This document shows positions 42,692 to 50,397 of a stretch of DNA of 64,000 bases, one piece after another. The notes under the pieces were generated by a model. It had not been told where the DNA came from and made no database searches. It was given only the letters and a program-made list of their open reading frames with translations. The stretch's first letter is position 1; the number at the start of each line of letters is the position of its first letter. The position numbers were made by a program, and so were the translations under genes. The DNA is from Anaerosphaera multitolerans (GTDB taxonomy: Bacteria; Bacillota; Clostridia; Tissierellales; Peptoniphilaceae), in the NCBI RefSeq assembly GCF_004006535.1, contig NZ_RLIH01000002.1, forward strand, positions 124,001-188,000, in the 5' to 3' direction.

Positions 42692-43565
42692 TATATTTAA
42701 AAAATCCAACAGACATTTAATCCAAGCTTTGGGAGCAGTGGCCTTTAATGGAAACTTAAGAGGATTTTTAGAAGGAAAAATCTACACCGGTCCCACAAAG
42801 GGGATTTGCGTTCCGGTACTTAACTGTTATTCCTGTCCCGGAGCTCTAGGCGCTTGTCCTATAGGTTCGCTGCAGGCAGTTCTTGGCTCGGGAGAAAAGC
42901 TGGGATTTTATGTAATAGGTTTGCTAGTACTTTTTGGAATTACTTTGGGAAGATTTTTCTGCGGTTTCCTCTGTCCCTTTGGATTTATTCAGGACTTACT
43001 TTATAAGATAAAGGTGAGAAAATTAAAAGTTCCTTCCAAAATTCACAAGGCACTTAAATTATTAAAGTATTTAATATTGTTTGTTGTAGTAATGGCACTT
43101 CCATTCATAGTGGCTGCCGGCAAAGGGTATGCAGATCCCTATTTTTGTAAGTACATCTGTCCGGCGGGAATAATTGAAGGAGCGCTACCTTTACTTTTTA
43201 AAAATGAAATTTTAAGAAGTGCTATTGGAGCGTTATTTAATTGGAAAGTCCTATTAACTCTTTTATTTATAATAAGTTCCATTTTTATATATAGGCCTTT
43301 TTGTAAATATATCTGTCCTCTTGGGGCCTTGTATGGGCTTTTTAATCCAATTTCCTTTTATAAATTGGAAGTGGATGAGGATAAGTGTATAAAATGTAAT
43401 AAATGCACAAGAGCTTGTAAAATGCATATAGAACCTTATAAGGACCCAAATAGTAGAGAGTGTATAAGGTGTTTGGATTGCAAGGAAGTATGTCCCACAG
43501 GAGCTATTGAAAACAGGATAGTGTTTGGAAAAGAAAAATCTAAGTTAGGAAATATGGAAAAATAA
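42678..43565 (+). CDS. Membrane-bound 4Fe-4S protein (NapH/CcoG-like)
   Basis: A 295-residue protein with about five membrane segments and several cysteine motifs. Three CxxxCP groups (CGFLCPFG, CKYICPAG, CKYICPLG) lie in loops of the 4Fe-4S membrane-protein (NapH-like) domain, and two ferredoxin motifs (CIKCNKCTRAC and CIRCLDCKEVCP) lie at the C terminus, residues 235-280. It probably carries electrons at the membrane, perhaps to the adjacent CXXC peptide. The start is TTG 42678 with GGAG four to five bases upstream inside the small gene. Partner and acceptor are unknown. Confidence 0.88.
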   Translation: MELVNIFKKSNRHLIQALGAVAFNGNLRGFLEGKIYTGPTKGICVPVLNCYSCPGALGACPIGSLQAVLGSGEKLGFYVIGLLVLFGITLGRFFCGFLCPFGFIQDLLYKIKVRKLKVPSKIHKALKLLKYLILFVVVMALPFIVAAGKGYADPYFCKYICPAGIIEGALPLLFKNEILRSAIGALFNWKVLLTLLFIISSIFIYRPFCKYICPLGALYGLFNPISFYKLEVDEDKCIKCNKCTRACKMHIEPYKDPNSRECIRCLDCKEVCPTGAIENRIVFGKEKSKLGNMEK

Positions 43566-43592
43566 AATAGGCAACTAGGCCTATTTTATTTT
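43564..43592. terminator. Bidirectional terminator
   Basis: AAAATAGGC/GCCTATTTT arms (43564-43572, 43579-43587) with T-rich sequence on both strands, between convergent genes. Confidence 0.85.
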
Positions 43593-44885
43593 TTAATTTG
43601 GAAGTTCTATGGTGATTTTAAGTCCGGGATTATTATAGGAGAAATTTATTTTTCCACCGTGAATACTAACTATTTTTTTAGCTATTAAAATTCCAAAACC
43701 ATCACTGTCGTAGGCGACTTTATTCTGTAGTTTTTCAACTGTTTTTTCATCAATACTCCCGTTGTCTTCAACAGTAATTGAAAAAGCAGTCTTAAGTTTA
43801 TTTAAAGTAACTTCAACATCACATTTATCGTTGTGTTTAACACTGTTTAAAATAAGATTTCTAAAAAGTCTTTCCAATAGAGTTTTATTGCCAAAATAGG
43901 AATAAGAGTCTTTTCCTACATTTAATTTAAAACTGTAGCCTTCATATACGTTCATAATATCCACTATTACTTTTCGAAGCAGCACATCTAAATAAAATGT
44001 TTCTCTTTCCACTTCATCTTTTAAATTTAAAGAATATGTTAAATTTAAGTTTGAAAGTATATCTTGAATTAAGAGGACATTATCTTCAATAATTTCAAAC
44101 TTGTCATCATCATATTTATTATTTAAAGCTTGGGAAGTTCCTAAAATTACAGTTAAGGGGGTTCTAATATCATGACTTACTCCCCTTATCCATCTTTCGC
44201 TTTCAATTTTGTTTCTTTCAATGATTTCTGAAGTTTTATTTAAAGCCTCTTTAATTTCAAGGAGATTTCCCCTTTCTTCAAGTTCAATACTTTTATTTTC
44301 AGAAAGATTTCTAAGGCTGTCAGTTATAGGAGTGATTTCATTTAAAAGTTTTTTCTTGGAGTAGAAGAACATAATAAAGATAGCTATTAAATCAATTAAA
44401 ATTATGCCTATAAATCCTAGGAATATATATTTAAAGGAAAAATAATTATAGTAGTTAGAAGGAAATTTATCGTAGCTTCCCCTGGGAAAACCTAAAACCA
44501 AAACTTTGTCATCTTCAATAAAACTAAAAACAGGATAATCATCTAAGTACCAACGAGTGAACTTTACTACATCAGTAAGGGTATATTTTTTATTTAAAGT
44601 TTCAGGTAAGTTGTAGCTTTTAAAAATTTCGCCGTTACTTTGCAATACCATTGCCCAAGTGTTATTGGCCTTTAATAAATTCTTAGACTTAATGGAAAAG
44701 TCGGAAGAATCATTTATTTCGGTTTTTAAATTGTAATATATATTTTGGGGTGTGTTTTTTACAACGCTGTCAAGAGGATCTGTATATAGGATAAAAATAA
44801 AAAGGAAAAAGTTTAAAAATAGCAATCCTAAAAGCAATCCGAAAAATTTCAATAAATTTCTTGAAAAATATTTTACAATACTCAT
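43593..44885 (-). CDS. Sensor histidine kinase
   Basis: A 430-residue membrane kinase with an N-terminal membrane segment, an extracellular sensor of about 110 residues, a second membrane segment near residue 155-175, a HAMP-like linker and the catalytic core. The phospho-acceptor motif SHDIRTPLT is near residue 240 and the ATP-binding N-box (NLILNSVKHND) near 340. It overlaps the response-regulator gene by four bases. Next to a BcrAB-like ABC transporter such pairs typically respond to peptide antibiotics acting on the envelope; the stimulus here is inferred. Confidence 0.92.
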   Translation of the reverse strand: MSIVKYFSRNLLKFFGLLLGLLFLNFFLFIFILYTDPLDSVVKNTPQNIYYNLKTEINDSSDFSIKSKNLLKANNTWAMVLQSNGEIFKSYNLPETLNKKYTLTDVVKFTRWYLDDYPVFSFIEDDKVLVLGFPRGSYDKFPSNYYNYFSFKYIFLGFIGIILIDLIAIFIMFFYSKKKLLNEITPITDSLRNLSENKSIELEERGNLLEIKEALNKTSEIIERNKIESERWIRGVSHDIRTPLTVILGTSQALNNKYDDDKFEIIEDNVLLIQDILSNLNLTYSLNLKDEVERETFYLDVLLRKVIVDIMNVYEGYSFKLNVGKDSYSYFGNKTLLERLFRNLILNSVKHNDKCDVEVTLNKLKTAFSITVEDNGSIDEKTVEKLQNKVAYDSDGFGILIAKKIVSIHGGKINFSYNNPGLKITIELPN

Positions 44886-45574
44886 AAATTCACCCTTAAT
44901 TTATATCCAAGTCCCTTATAGGTAACAAGGCTTTTTGGTTTTGAGGGATTTTTTTCAATTTTTTCTCTTATTTTTCTAATATGAGCCATTAGAGAATTTT
45001 CGTATCCGAAATATTCCTCTCCCCAAACGGAATTGAGAATTCCGTCAATAGTTACAATTTTATTTTTATTTTCATATAGGAGCCTTAAAATTTTATATTC
45101 CTTTGCAGTAAGTTCAAACTCTACTCCCTCTTTGATTACAATTGCTTTTTCAAAGTCGATTTTTGAATCTTCTAAGTTGAGAATTTTTCTGTCAGTACCA
45201 TAAGTTCTGTTTAAAATAGCTTTAATCCTCAAAACTAACTCCTTAGCTAAAAAAGGTTTTACCATATAATCATCAGCACCAAGATTAAAGCCCTCATATT
45301 GATTTTCCATATCTGCCAAAGCGGATAGAAATAATACGGGAATATTACTGGTTTTTCTAATATAATTTATAATTTCAAAACCTGAACCGTCGGGAAGTAA
45401 TATGTCCAAAATAGCCATGTGGGGTTGGTGTTGCTTAAATTCTTCAATGGCATTTGTTTTATTTTTGGCAAAGTATAGATTTTGAAAACCTTCTGCTCTT
45501 AATGTATCTTCAATTAAATTTAAAATTTGAACTTCATCGTCAACTATTAGAATTTTTTTATTTAATATTTCCAT
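44882..45574 (-). CDS. OmpR-family response regulator
   Basis: A 230-residue regulator with a receiver domain (phospho-acceptor Asp in MAILDILLPDGSG near residue 56, Lys in DYMVKPF near 107) and a winged-helix DNA-binding domain from about residue 130. First gene of the two-gene system, divergent from the ABC transporter. Repeated ATTTAAGGT boxes in the shared upstream region are its likely target. Confidence 0.94.
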   Translation of the reverse strand: MEILNKKILIVDDEVQILNLIEDTLRAEGFQNLYFAKNKTNAIEEFKQHQPHMAILDILLPDGSGFEIINYIRKTSNIPVLFLSALADMENQYEGFNLGADDYMVKPFLAKELVLRIKAILNRTYGTDRKILNLEDSKIDFEKAIVIKEGVEFELTAKEYKILRLLYENKNKIVTIDGILNSVWGEEYFGYENSLMAHIRKIREKIEKNPSKPKSLVTYKGLGYKLRVNL

Positions 45575-45631
45575 AATACACCTCGGATAAAGTATACCAT
45601 TTTCCGTAAGTTTAATATAAGAATTGGAAAG

Positions 45632-45672
45632 ATTTAAGGTGAATTTAAGGTTGAGTAAATGTAGATTTAAGA
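45632..45672. promoter_or_regulatory. Direct-repeat boxes for the response regulator
   Basis: ATTTAAGGT occurs at 45632-45640 and 45643-45651, an 11-bp period, and a third related box ATTTAAGAA is at 45664-45672, 21 bp further. Direct repeats with 11-bp spacing are the usual binding pattern of OmpR-family regulators, and they lie between the divergent regulator and transporter genes. Confidence 0.65.
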
Positions 45673-45707
45673 ATGATTTTTTAAACTGTAATCAAGGAGG
45701 AATGATT

Positions 45708-46610
45708 ATGAATATAGTGGAACTTAAAAATGTAAAGAAAATCTACGGAAATTCAACTGTGGTAAATATTGAAAACTTAAGAATTAAAGAGGGTGAAATC
45801 TATGGACTAATTGGTCCAAACGGAGCGGGAAAGTCCACAATAATGAAGATGATATGCTCTATTTCAAAGGTCAGTGAGGGAGAAATTTATATATTAAATC
45901 AAAAGTTCCAATCAAAAAGTAGAATTGAGATTTTAAAGAATATGGGCTCTTTAATAGAGGGACCTTCCTATTATGAAAATTTAACGGGAAGGGAAAATAT
46001 GCAAATAGTAAGGGATTTAAAAAATCTAAATGATGAAAAGATTGATGAGGCAATCACTATTGTAGGCCTTAAAAATCAAATGAGCAAAAAAGTTAAAAAC
46101 TATTCTCTTGGAATGAAACAGAGATTGGGAATTGCAATGGCAATAGCAGGTCTTCCTAAACTTTTAATTTTAGATGAACCTACAAACGGACTTGATCCTC
46201 AGGGTATGGATGAAATAAGGGAACTGATAAAAAGCCTGCCATTAAAATATGGAATAAGTGTAATGATTTCCTCCCATATCTTAGATGAAGTTGAAAAAAT
46301 GGTTGATAATATCGGAATAATAAATAAAGGAGAACTTTTATATAACGGCTCCGTTGAAAGTTTTAAAGTTCAACATGGAGCTCAACTTGCCCTTAGAACT
46401 TCCAATAATAAAGAGGCTCTTTTTATTCTAAGTGAGTATAATGGAATAATTGAAGAGAACATTTTAAAAATCCCCATTGTGGAAGATGTGGAAGTGGGAG
46501 AAGTGGTTAACAGGTTGGTAAGGGAGAAAATAGAAGTCTATAGAGTTTATGAATCGGTAAAATCCTTAGAGAAGCTCTTTATTGAACTTACTGGAAAGGG
46601 AAGTTTGTAG
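45708..46610 (+). CDS. ABC transporter ATP-binding protein (BcrA/LanF-type)
   Basis: A 300-residue ATPase: Walker A GPNGAGKST near residue 39, signature YSLGMKQRLG near residue 130 and Walker B LLILDEPTNGLDPQG near 153. The sequence type matches bacitracin (BcrA) and lantibiotic-immunity (LanF) ATPases. ATG 45708 is 7 bases after AAGGAGG; an ATG at 45702 is too close. It powers two downstream permeases. Located next to a two-component system, it probably removes peptide antibiotics from the membrane. Confidence 0.9.
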   Translation: MNIVELKNVKKIYGNSTVVNIENLRIKEGEIYGLIGPNGAGKSTIMKMICSISKVSEGEIYILNQKFQSKSRIEILKNMGSLIEGPSYYENLTGRENMQIVRDLKNLNDEKIDEAITIVGLKNQMSKKVKNYSLGMKQRLGIAMAIAGLPKLLILDEPTNGLDPQGMDEIRELIKSLPLKYGISVMISSHILDEVEKMVDNIGIINKGELLYNGSVESFKVQHGAQLALRTSNNKEALFILSEYNGIIEENILKIPIVEDVEVGEVVNRLVREKIEVYRVYESVKSLEKLFIELTGKGSL

Positions 46611-46618
46611 GTGAAGTT

Positions 46619-47386
46619 ATGGACATTAATATTTATAAAATTGAAAAGAAGAAATACAAGGGTTCAAATTTGGCGCTGATGCTTTTGTTTTTTATTGTCC
46701 TTAACCTTGGATTAATAGGTACTTTAATATTTAGCCGTGAGTTTCAAAGCACTATGAACTTCACAGGATATTCATGGCTTAATATTATGGACAGTTATTT
46801 TATGTACAAGGTGATATTAAATCCCATACTACTAAGCGTACTTGTAAGTAAGTCTGTGGATATGGAAAATCAGGGTAATATGTGGAAATATTTAAAAAGC
46901 TGTGGAGTGGATTTTAAGAAAATATACAAGGTGAAATTTCAATACATTTTTAGGCTATATTTTATTTATCAGTGCCTTGAATGGTTGATGATAATAATTT
47001 TATCAAAAAGTATCGGTTTAAGAGAAACTATGCCTATTTACAGAATGAGTATTTACTTTGTAAAGCAGCTGTCTATATCGTATTTATTAATGGCGATTCA
47101 CTACTTGGCAGCTATAAAGTGGGAAAATCAATTAGTTACAATATCAATATCTTTAATAGGTACGGTGGTGGGAGTTATATCAATGTTTCTGCCAATTGTT
47201 TTTTCCAACTTAGTTCCCTATAGCTGGTATGTAACTATGATTTCACTTCAATATAATTATGTGGCAAGAAATGAATACTATATATCCATTAGAGATGTAA
47301 ATTATTTCCCTCTGCTTATAGCTGTGGTTTTAGGTACAGTATTTTATAAATTGGGAGAGAAATACTTTAAGGAGGCGGAAGGATGA
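46619..47386 (+). CDS. ABC transporter permease (LanE/BcrB-like)
   Basis: A 255-residue membrane protein with six predicted segments, of the ABC-2 type used in lantibiotic immunity (LanEG). It starts 8 bases after the ATPase and overlaps the next permease by four bases. Sequence motifs are few in this family, so assignment rests on topology and operon position. Confidence 0.85.
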   Translation: MDINIYKIEKKKYKGSNLALMLLFFIVLNLGLIGTLIFSREFQSTMNFTGYSWLNIMDSYFMYKVILNPILLSVLVSKSVDMENQGNMWKYLKSCGVDFKKIYKVKFQYIFRLYFIYQCLEWLMIIILSKSIGLRETMPIYRMSIYFVKQLSISYLLMAIHYLAAIKWENQLVTISISLIGTVVGVISMFLPIVFSNLVPYSWYVTMISLQYNYVARNEYYISIRDVNYFPLLIAVVLGTVFYKLGEKYFKEAEG

Positions 47387-48126
47387 GAGTACTAAGTGCA
47401 GAATTTAAAAAGTTAAAGGGCTCCAAAATAGTGATTCCAATGTTATTACTTCCCTTGTTTTCAGTAATATTTGGCAGTATTAATTACTATGGGAATTTAG
47501 AGGTTCTTCAAAGTGAATGGGTCAGCCTTTGGACTCAGACCTACTTATTTTACGGATTTATATTTTTCCCTGTACTAAGTGCAGTTTACTGCGCTTACTC
47601 ATGGAATGGAGAACACAGACACAATAATTTCAAGTTGCTTTTAACAGCTCCTGTAAGTCATTCAAAATTATTGTTGTCAAAAATAAGCGTGGTGTTTTTC
47701 TTAAATCTATTTACTCAGCTTTACTTTATAGCTTTATTTTTAATTGCAGGCAGTACCTTTAATTTTAAAAGTGAATTTCCGGCGGACTTTATATACTGGT
47801 TAATTGTAGCCACCATATTTTCTCTGGTTAATATTTCAGTTCAAAACTTTTTATCTTTAAAAATAAAATCCTTTGCAATTCCTGTGGGACTTTCATTATT
47901 AATTGCGATGGTATCGCTATTGGGGTCGATGGCAAGTTATTCATCTGAAAGTTTAAAATTTTTAGAATATTGTTTTCCAAGTGCAAGTTTAACAGTTGCA
48001 ATGAATCATTATCCGAAAATCCTTTATACTTTTAAGGAATTTATAGTAATGGGAATTCTTAGCCTAATTGTATTTATAATTTTCTATGGCCTTCAAAAAA
48101 GAGAGCTTATGAGAAAATTAAATTAA
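47383..48126 (+). CDS. ABC transporter permease (LanG/BcrB-like)
   Basis: A 247-residue membrane protein with six segments. It carries the block SAVYCAYSWNGEHRHNNFKLLLTAPV near residues 65-90, the pattern by which BcrB/LanG permeases are recognised. With the preceding permease it forms a heterodimeric membrane part. Ends 42 bases before an unrelated nitroreductase gene; no terminator is clear between. Confidence 0.87.
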   Translation: MRVLSAEFKKLKGSKIVIPMLLLPLFSVIFGSINYYGNLEVLQSEWVSLWTQTYLFYGFIFFPVLSAVYCAYSWNGEHRHNNFKLLLTAPVSHSKLLLSKISVVFFLNLFTQLYFIALFLIAGSTFNFKSEFPADFIYWLIVATIFSLVNISVQNFLSLKIKSFAIPVGLSLLIAMVSLLGSMASYSSESLKFLEYCFPSASLTVAMNHYPKILYTFKEFIVMGILSLIVFIIFYGLQKRELMRKLN

Positions 48127-48167
48127 AAAATTGCCTTATTTGGGTAGTAATATATAGAGGTGAGGTT

Positions 48168-48911
48168 ATGAACGAAACTATAAAAACTCAATTAAATCAC
48201 AGAACAGTTAGAAAATTTAAAAATGAAGGGGTAGATGAGAAAACTTTAAAAACTTTATTTGATGTATTTAATCAAAGCGCCAGTTCTACAGGTATGCAAC
48301 AAAGTAGCATAATAAGGGTGACGGATAAAGACTTAAGACATGAAATAATGAAAGTTTCCACACAAACTTATTTGGAAGAGTGTCCTGAATTTTTTGTATT
48401 TATAGTAGACGTCTATAGGAATTATAAAATTGCTTTGGAAAAAGGATTTAAGGAAGATAGCTATAGAGATATGGATAGATTTTTCCAAGGCTTTACCGAT
48501 GGAGTAATAGGCGCTCAAAATATGATGGTGGCTCTTGAAAGTTTGGGGTTGGGTGGAGTGTATTTCGGCTCCATATTAAACGACTATGATAGAATTTGCG
48601 AACTGTTAAAATTGCCGGAACTTACCTTTCCAATAGTGGGTGTGGGATTTGGATATCCGGCACAGGAACCTCAATTAAAACCTAAAATGTCAATGGATTT
48701 AAAACTATTTGAGAATGAATACAAGATATTTGACAGTTACTTGGAAGTAATAAAAGAGTATGATGATGAAATGATTAACTACTATGATACAAGAGATGAG
48801 GGAAGAAGATCCGATTGTTTCTCTGACCAGGTGGTAAAGAGATTTGAACAGGTTGTAGAAAAACGAAGAGACGTTGTAAATTCAATTAGAAAACAGGGTT
48901 TTAATATTTAA
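48168..48911 (+). CDS. NfsA-type NAD(P)H nitroreductase
   Basis: A 247-residue FMN-dependent oxidoreductase of the NfsA/FRP family. The N-terminal HRTVRKFKNE and the QSASSTGMQQSS flavin-binding block near residues 36-47 are typical, and the DGVIGAQNMMVALESLGLGG helix is near residue 115. The C-terminal region includes GFGYPAQEPQLKPK. It reduces quinones, nitro compounds or flavin. Whether it is cotranscribed with the ABC genes is unclear. Confidence 0.9.
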   Translation: MNETIKTQLNHRTVRKFKNEGVDEKTLKTLFDVFNQSASSTGMQQSSIIRVTDKDLRHEIMKVSTQTYLEECPEFFVFIVDVYRNYKIALEKGFKEDSYRDMDRFFQGFTDGVIGAQNMMVALESLGLGGVYFGSILNDYDRICELLKLPELTFPIVGVGFGYPAQEPQLKPKMSMDLKLFENEYKIFDSYLEVIKEYDDEMINYYDTRDEGRRSDCFSDQVVKRFEQVVEKRRDVVNSIRKQGFNI

Positions 48912-48955
48912 TAGACAAAGTAAAAATTGGGAATTTATACTTCTCTAATAATAAA

Positions 48956-48998
48956 AGTGCACTGAGTTAAATTACAACTTTAACTTAGCGCACTTTTT
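48956..48998 (+). terminator. Nitroreductase terminator
   Basis: Arms 48956-48971 and 48979-48994 with one mismatch and one G-U pair, followed by five T residues. Confidence 0.85.
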
Positions 48999-49003
48999 AA
49001 ATT

Positions 49004-49717
49004 CTATAAATTTATTTTAGAGCTTTCAATTTTATTGTTTTTTTCAGCTTCTTTTATAATTTCAAGAGCTTGATTTTTACTTTTAGGAGCTTTAATGGCA
49101 ACTCTAAATTGTCCGTTTTCATTTTTGCCTTTAAATGTAAGCTCATCGCTTTTCTTATCTAAAAAAACAGTTTTAATATCACTGTACTTAAAGGGCAGAT
49201 AACCTATTACAATTCCTTCTTCATAGCTTCCTATGACTATTCGCCACATATCCCTTCCGTATCTAAAGGAGTTGTTATTATCCACTGAGTATACATTTGT
49301 ATTTTCATTTTCCGATTTTGAAGGAAAGGCACCGCACATTAAATTTATAATAAATGTCATTAATATAATACTTAAAGTAAATAAACTGGCAAACTTATTT
49401 AAAAAATAATTATCTCTAATATAAAGAGTCTGTATAAAGTAGCAGTTAATAAAAACTAAAAATAAAATATACACTGCAATATTTACTATAAAGGTGGATT
49501 TGTTTATATTTAAACCCTTTAGCTTAAACATTTGTCTATAGTTGCTCCAAATTTCCATAATAGTGGAAATAAAGAGATAGTTACTTAAAATCCATAAAAA
49601 AGTATACATATATGTATTTTCCAATACTGCCGATTCACCTAGAACAAATTGAAACCACAGTGGAATCAATGCTGAAATAAGTACTGTAAATGCAAATTTA
49701 ATGTTATTTTTACCCAT
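49004..49717 (-). CDS. Hypothetical membrane protein with a C-terminal PH-like region
   Basis: A 237-residue protein with four membrane segments in the first 140 residues, followed by a soluble domain of about 90 residues rich in beta-strands (from RYGRDMWRIVIGSYEEGIVIGYL). The soluble part resembles bacterial PH-like domains, but this is a fold impression only. ATG 49717 has GGAGG 7 bases upstream and an extended -10 TGCTATAAT on the minus strand (plus 49736-49744). Function is not known. Confidence 0.65.
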   Translation of the reverse strand: MGKNNIKFAFTVLISALIPLWFQFVLGESAVLENTYMYTFLWILSNYLFISTIMEIWSNYRQMFKLKGLNINKSTFIVNIAVYILFLVFINCYFIQTLYIRDNYFLNKFASLFTLSIILMTFIINLMCGAFPSKSENENTNVYSVDNNNSFRYGRDMWRIVIGSYEEGIVIGYLPFKYSDIKTVFLDKKSDELTFKGKNENGQFRVAIKAPKSKNQALEIIKEAEKNNKIESSKINL

Positions 49718-49789
49718 ACTAATACCTCCTATGAGATTATAGCACATATTTTATATTTGAAATAGTTTAGAAATTTTTTTGGAGGGTAT

Positions 49790-49795
49790 TATAAT
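49790..49795 (+). promoter_or_regulatory. Possible -10 element upstream of the repeat transcript
   Basis: A TATAAT at 49790-49795 has only a poor -35 (TTTAGA, 18-base spacer). It would start a transcript crossing the 52-bp repeats and ending at the terminator at 50120-50146. Confidence 0.35.
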
Positions 49796-49845
49796 AATAG
49801 AACTTGTGAATGTGAGATTAATTGTAGACAAAGACAAAAAGAATT

Positions 49846-50001
49846 AAAGGTGATTCCAATGAAAATGGTATTTAGGCTGTAACTTCTGTTATAAAGGAAA
49901 GGTGATACCGTTGAAAATTGAAATGAGCTGTAACACTGTAGAGTAAAGTTAAGGTGATTCCGATGAAAATACAGAATTTTGGCCTCTTAGATAAAGAGGC
50001 A
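49846..50001 (+). repeat. Three tandem 52-bp imperfect repeats
   Basis: Units start at 49846, 49898 and 49950. Each begins with (A/T)AAGGTGAT(T/A)CC followed two bases later by a start-like TGAAAAT, so each has a ribosome-site-plus-start look. Units 1 and 2 also share GCTGTAAC. The implied frames are only 6, 11 and 18 codons long. Unit 3 is followed by a GCCTCTT/AAGAGGC hairpin (49982-50000). No known RNA family is recognised. Confidence 0.75.
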
Positions 50002-50119
50002 CAGGTTAAGAAATCATAGGAAAATTAGATTGTGAAGAGTAGTTAAATGCTAAAGGTTAAAACGCTTATGTTTTATAGTTTGAATATGATTTAATTACAA
50101 TTAAATATAAATTAATCAT

Positions 50120-50146
50120 AGACTAACTTTTAAAGTTAGTCTTTTT
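50120..50146 (+). terminator. Terminator in a gene-free stretch
   Basis: Perfect 11-bp arms AGACTAACTTT/AAAGTTAGTCT (50120-50130, 50132-50142), then five T. No annotated gene precedes it on this strand, so it marks the end of an unannotated transcript, probably from the repeat region. The rest of 50147-50275 shows nothing else. Confidence 0.8.
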
Positions 50147-50275
50147 GATTGCAAAACATTAGAGTTTAAAGCTTGATTTATATTAAAGGCATAAATTAGA
50201 TTTAAAAATAAAAGCACTGTAAGATTGCAATGTTTTTATGTAATATAAACTTAATATTAAAAATTAAAATAATTA

Positions 50276-50304
50276 TTGACAGCACTATGACAATATTTTA
50301 AACT
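50276..50304 (+). promoter_or_regulatory. Promoter of the stalk-domain lipoprotein gene
   Basis: TTGACA (50276-50281), 17-base spacer, TAAACT (50299-50304), about 94 bases before the start codon. A second TATAAT at 50360-50365 lies closer but lacks a good -35. Confidence 0.6.
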
Positions 50305-50397
50305 GTATATATAGCGTATGTACACTTTAAAATGGGATGAAAAGCCTAATTAAAGATGATATAATGTTAAAGTAATCGTTAAATTAAGGAGGTTATT

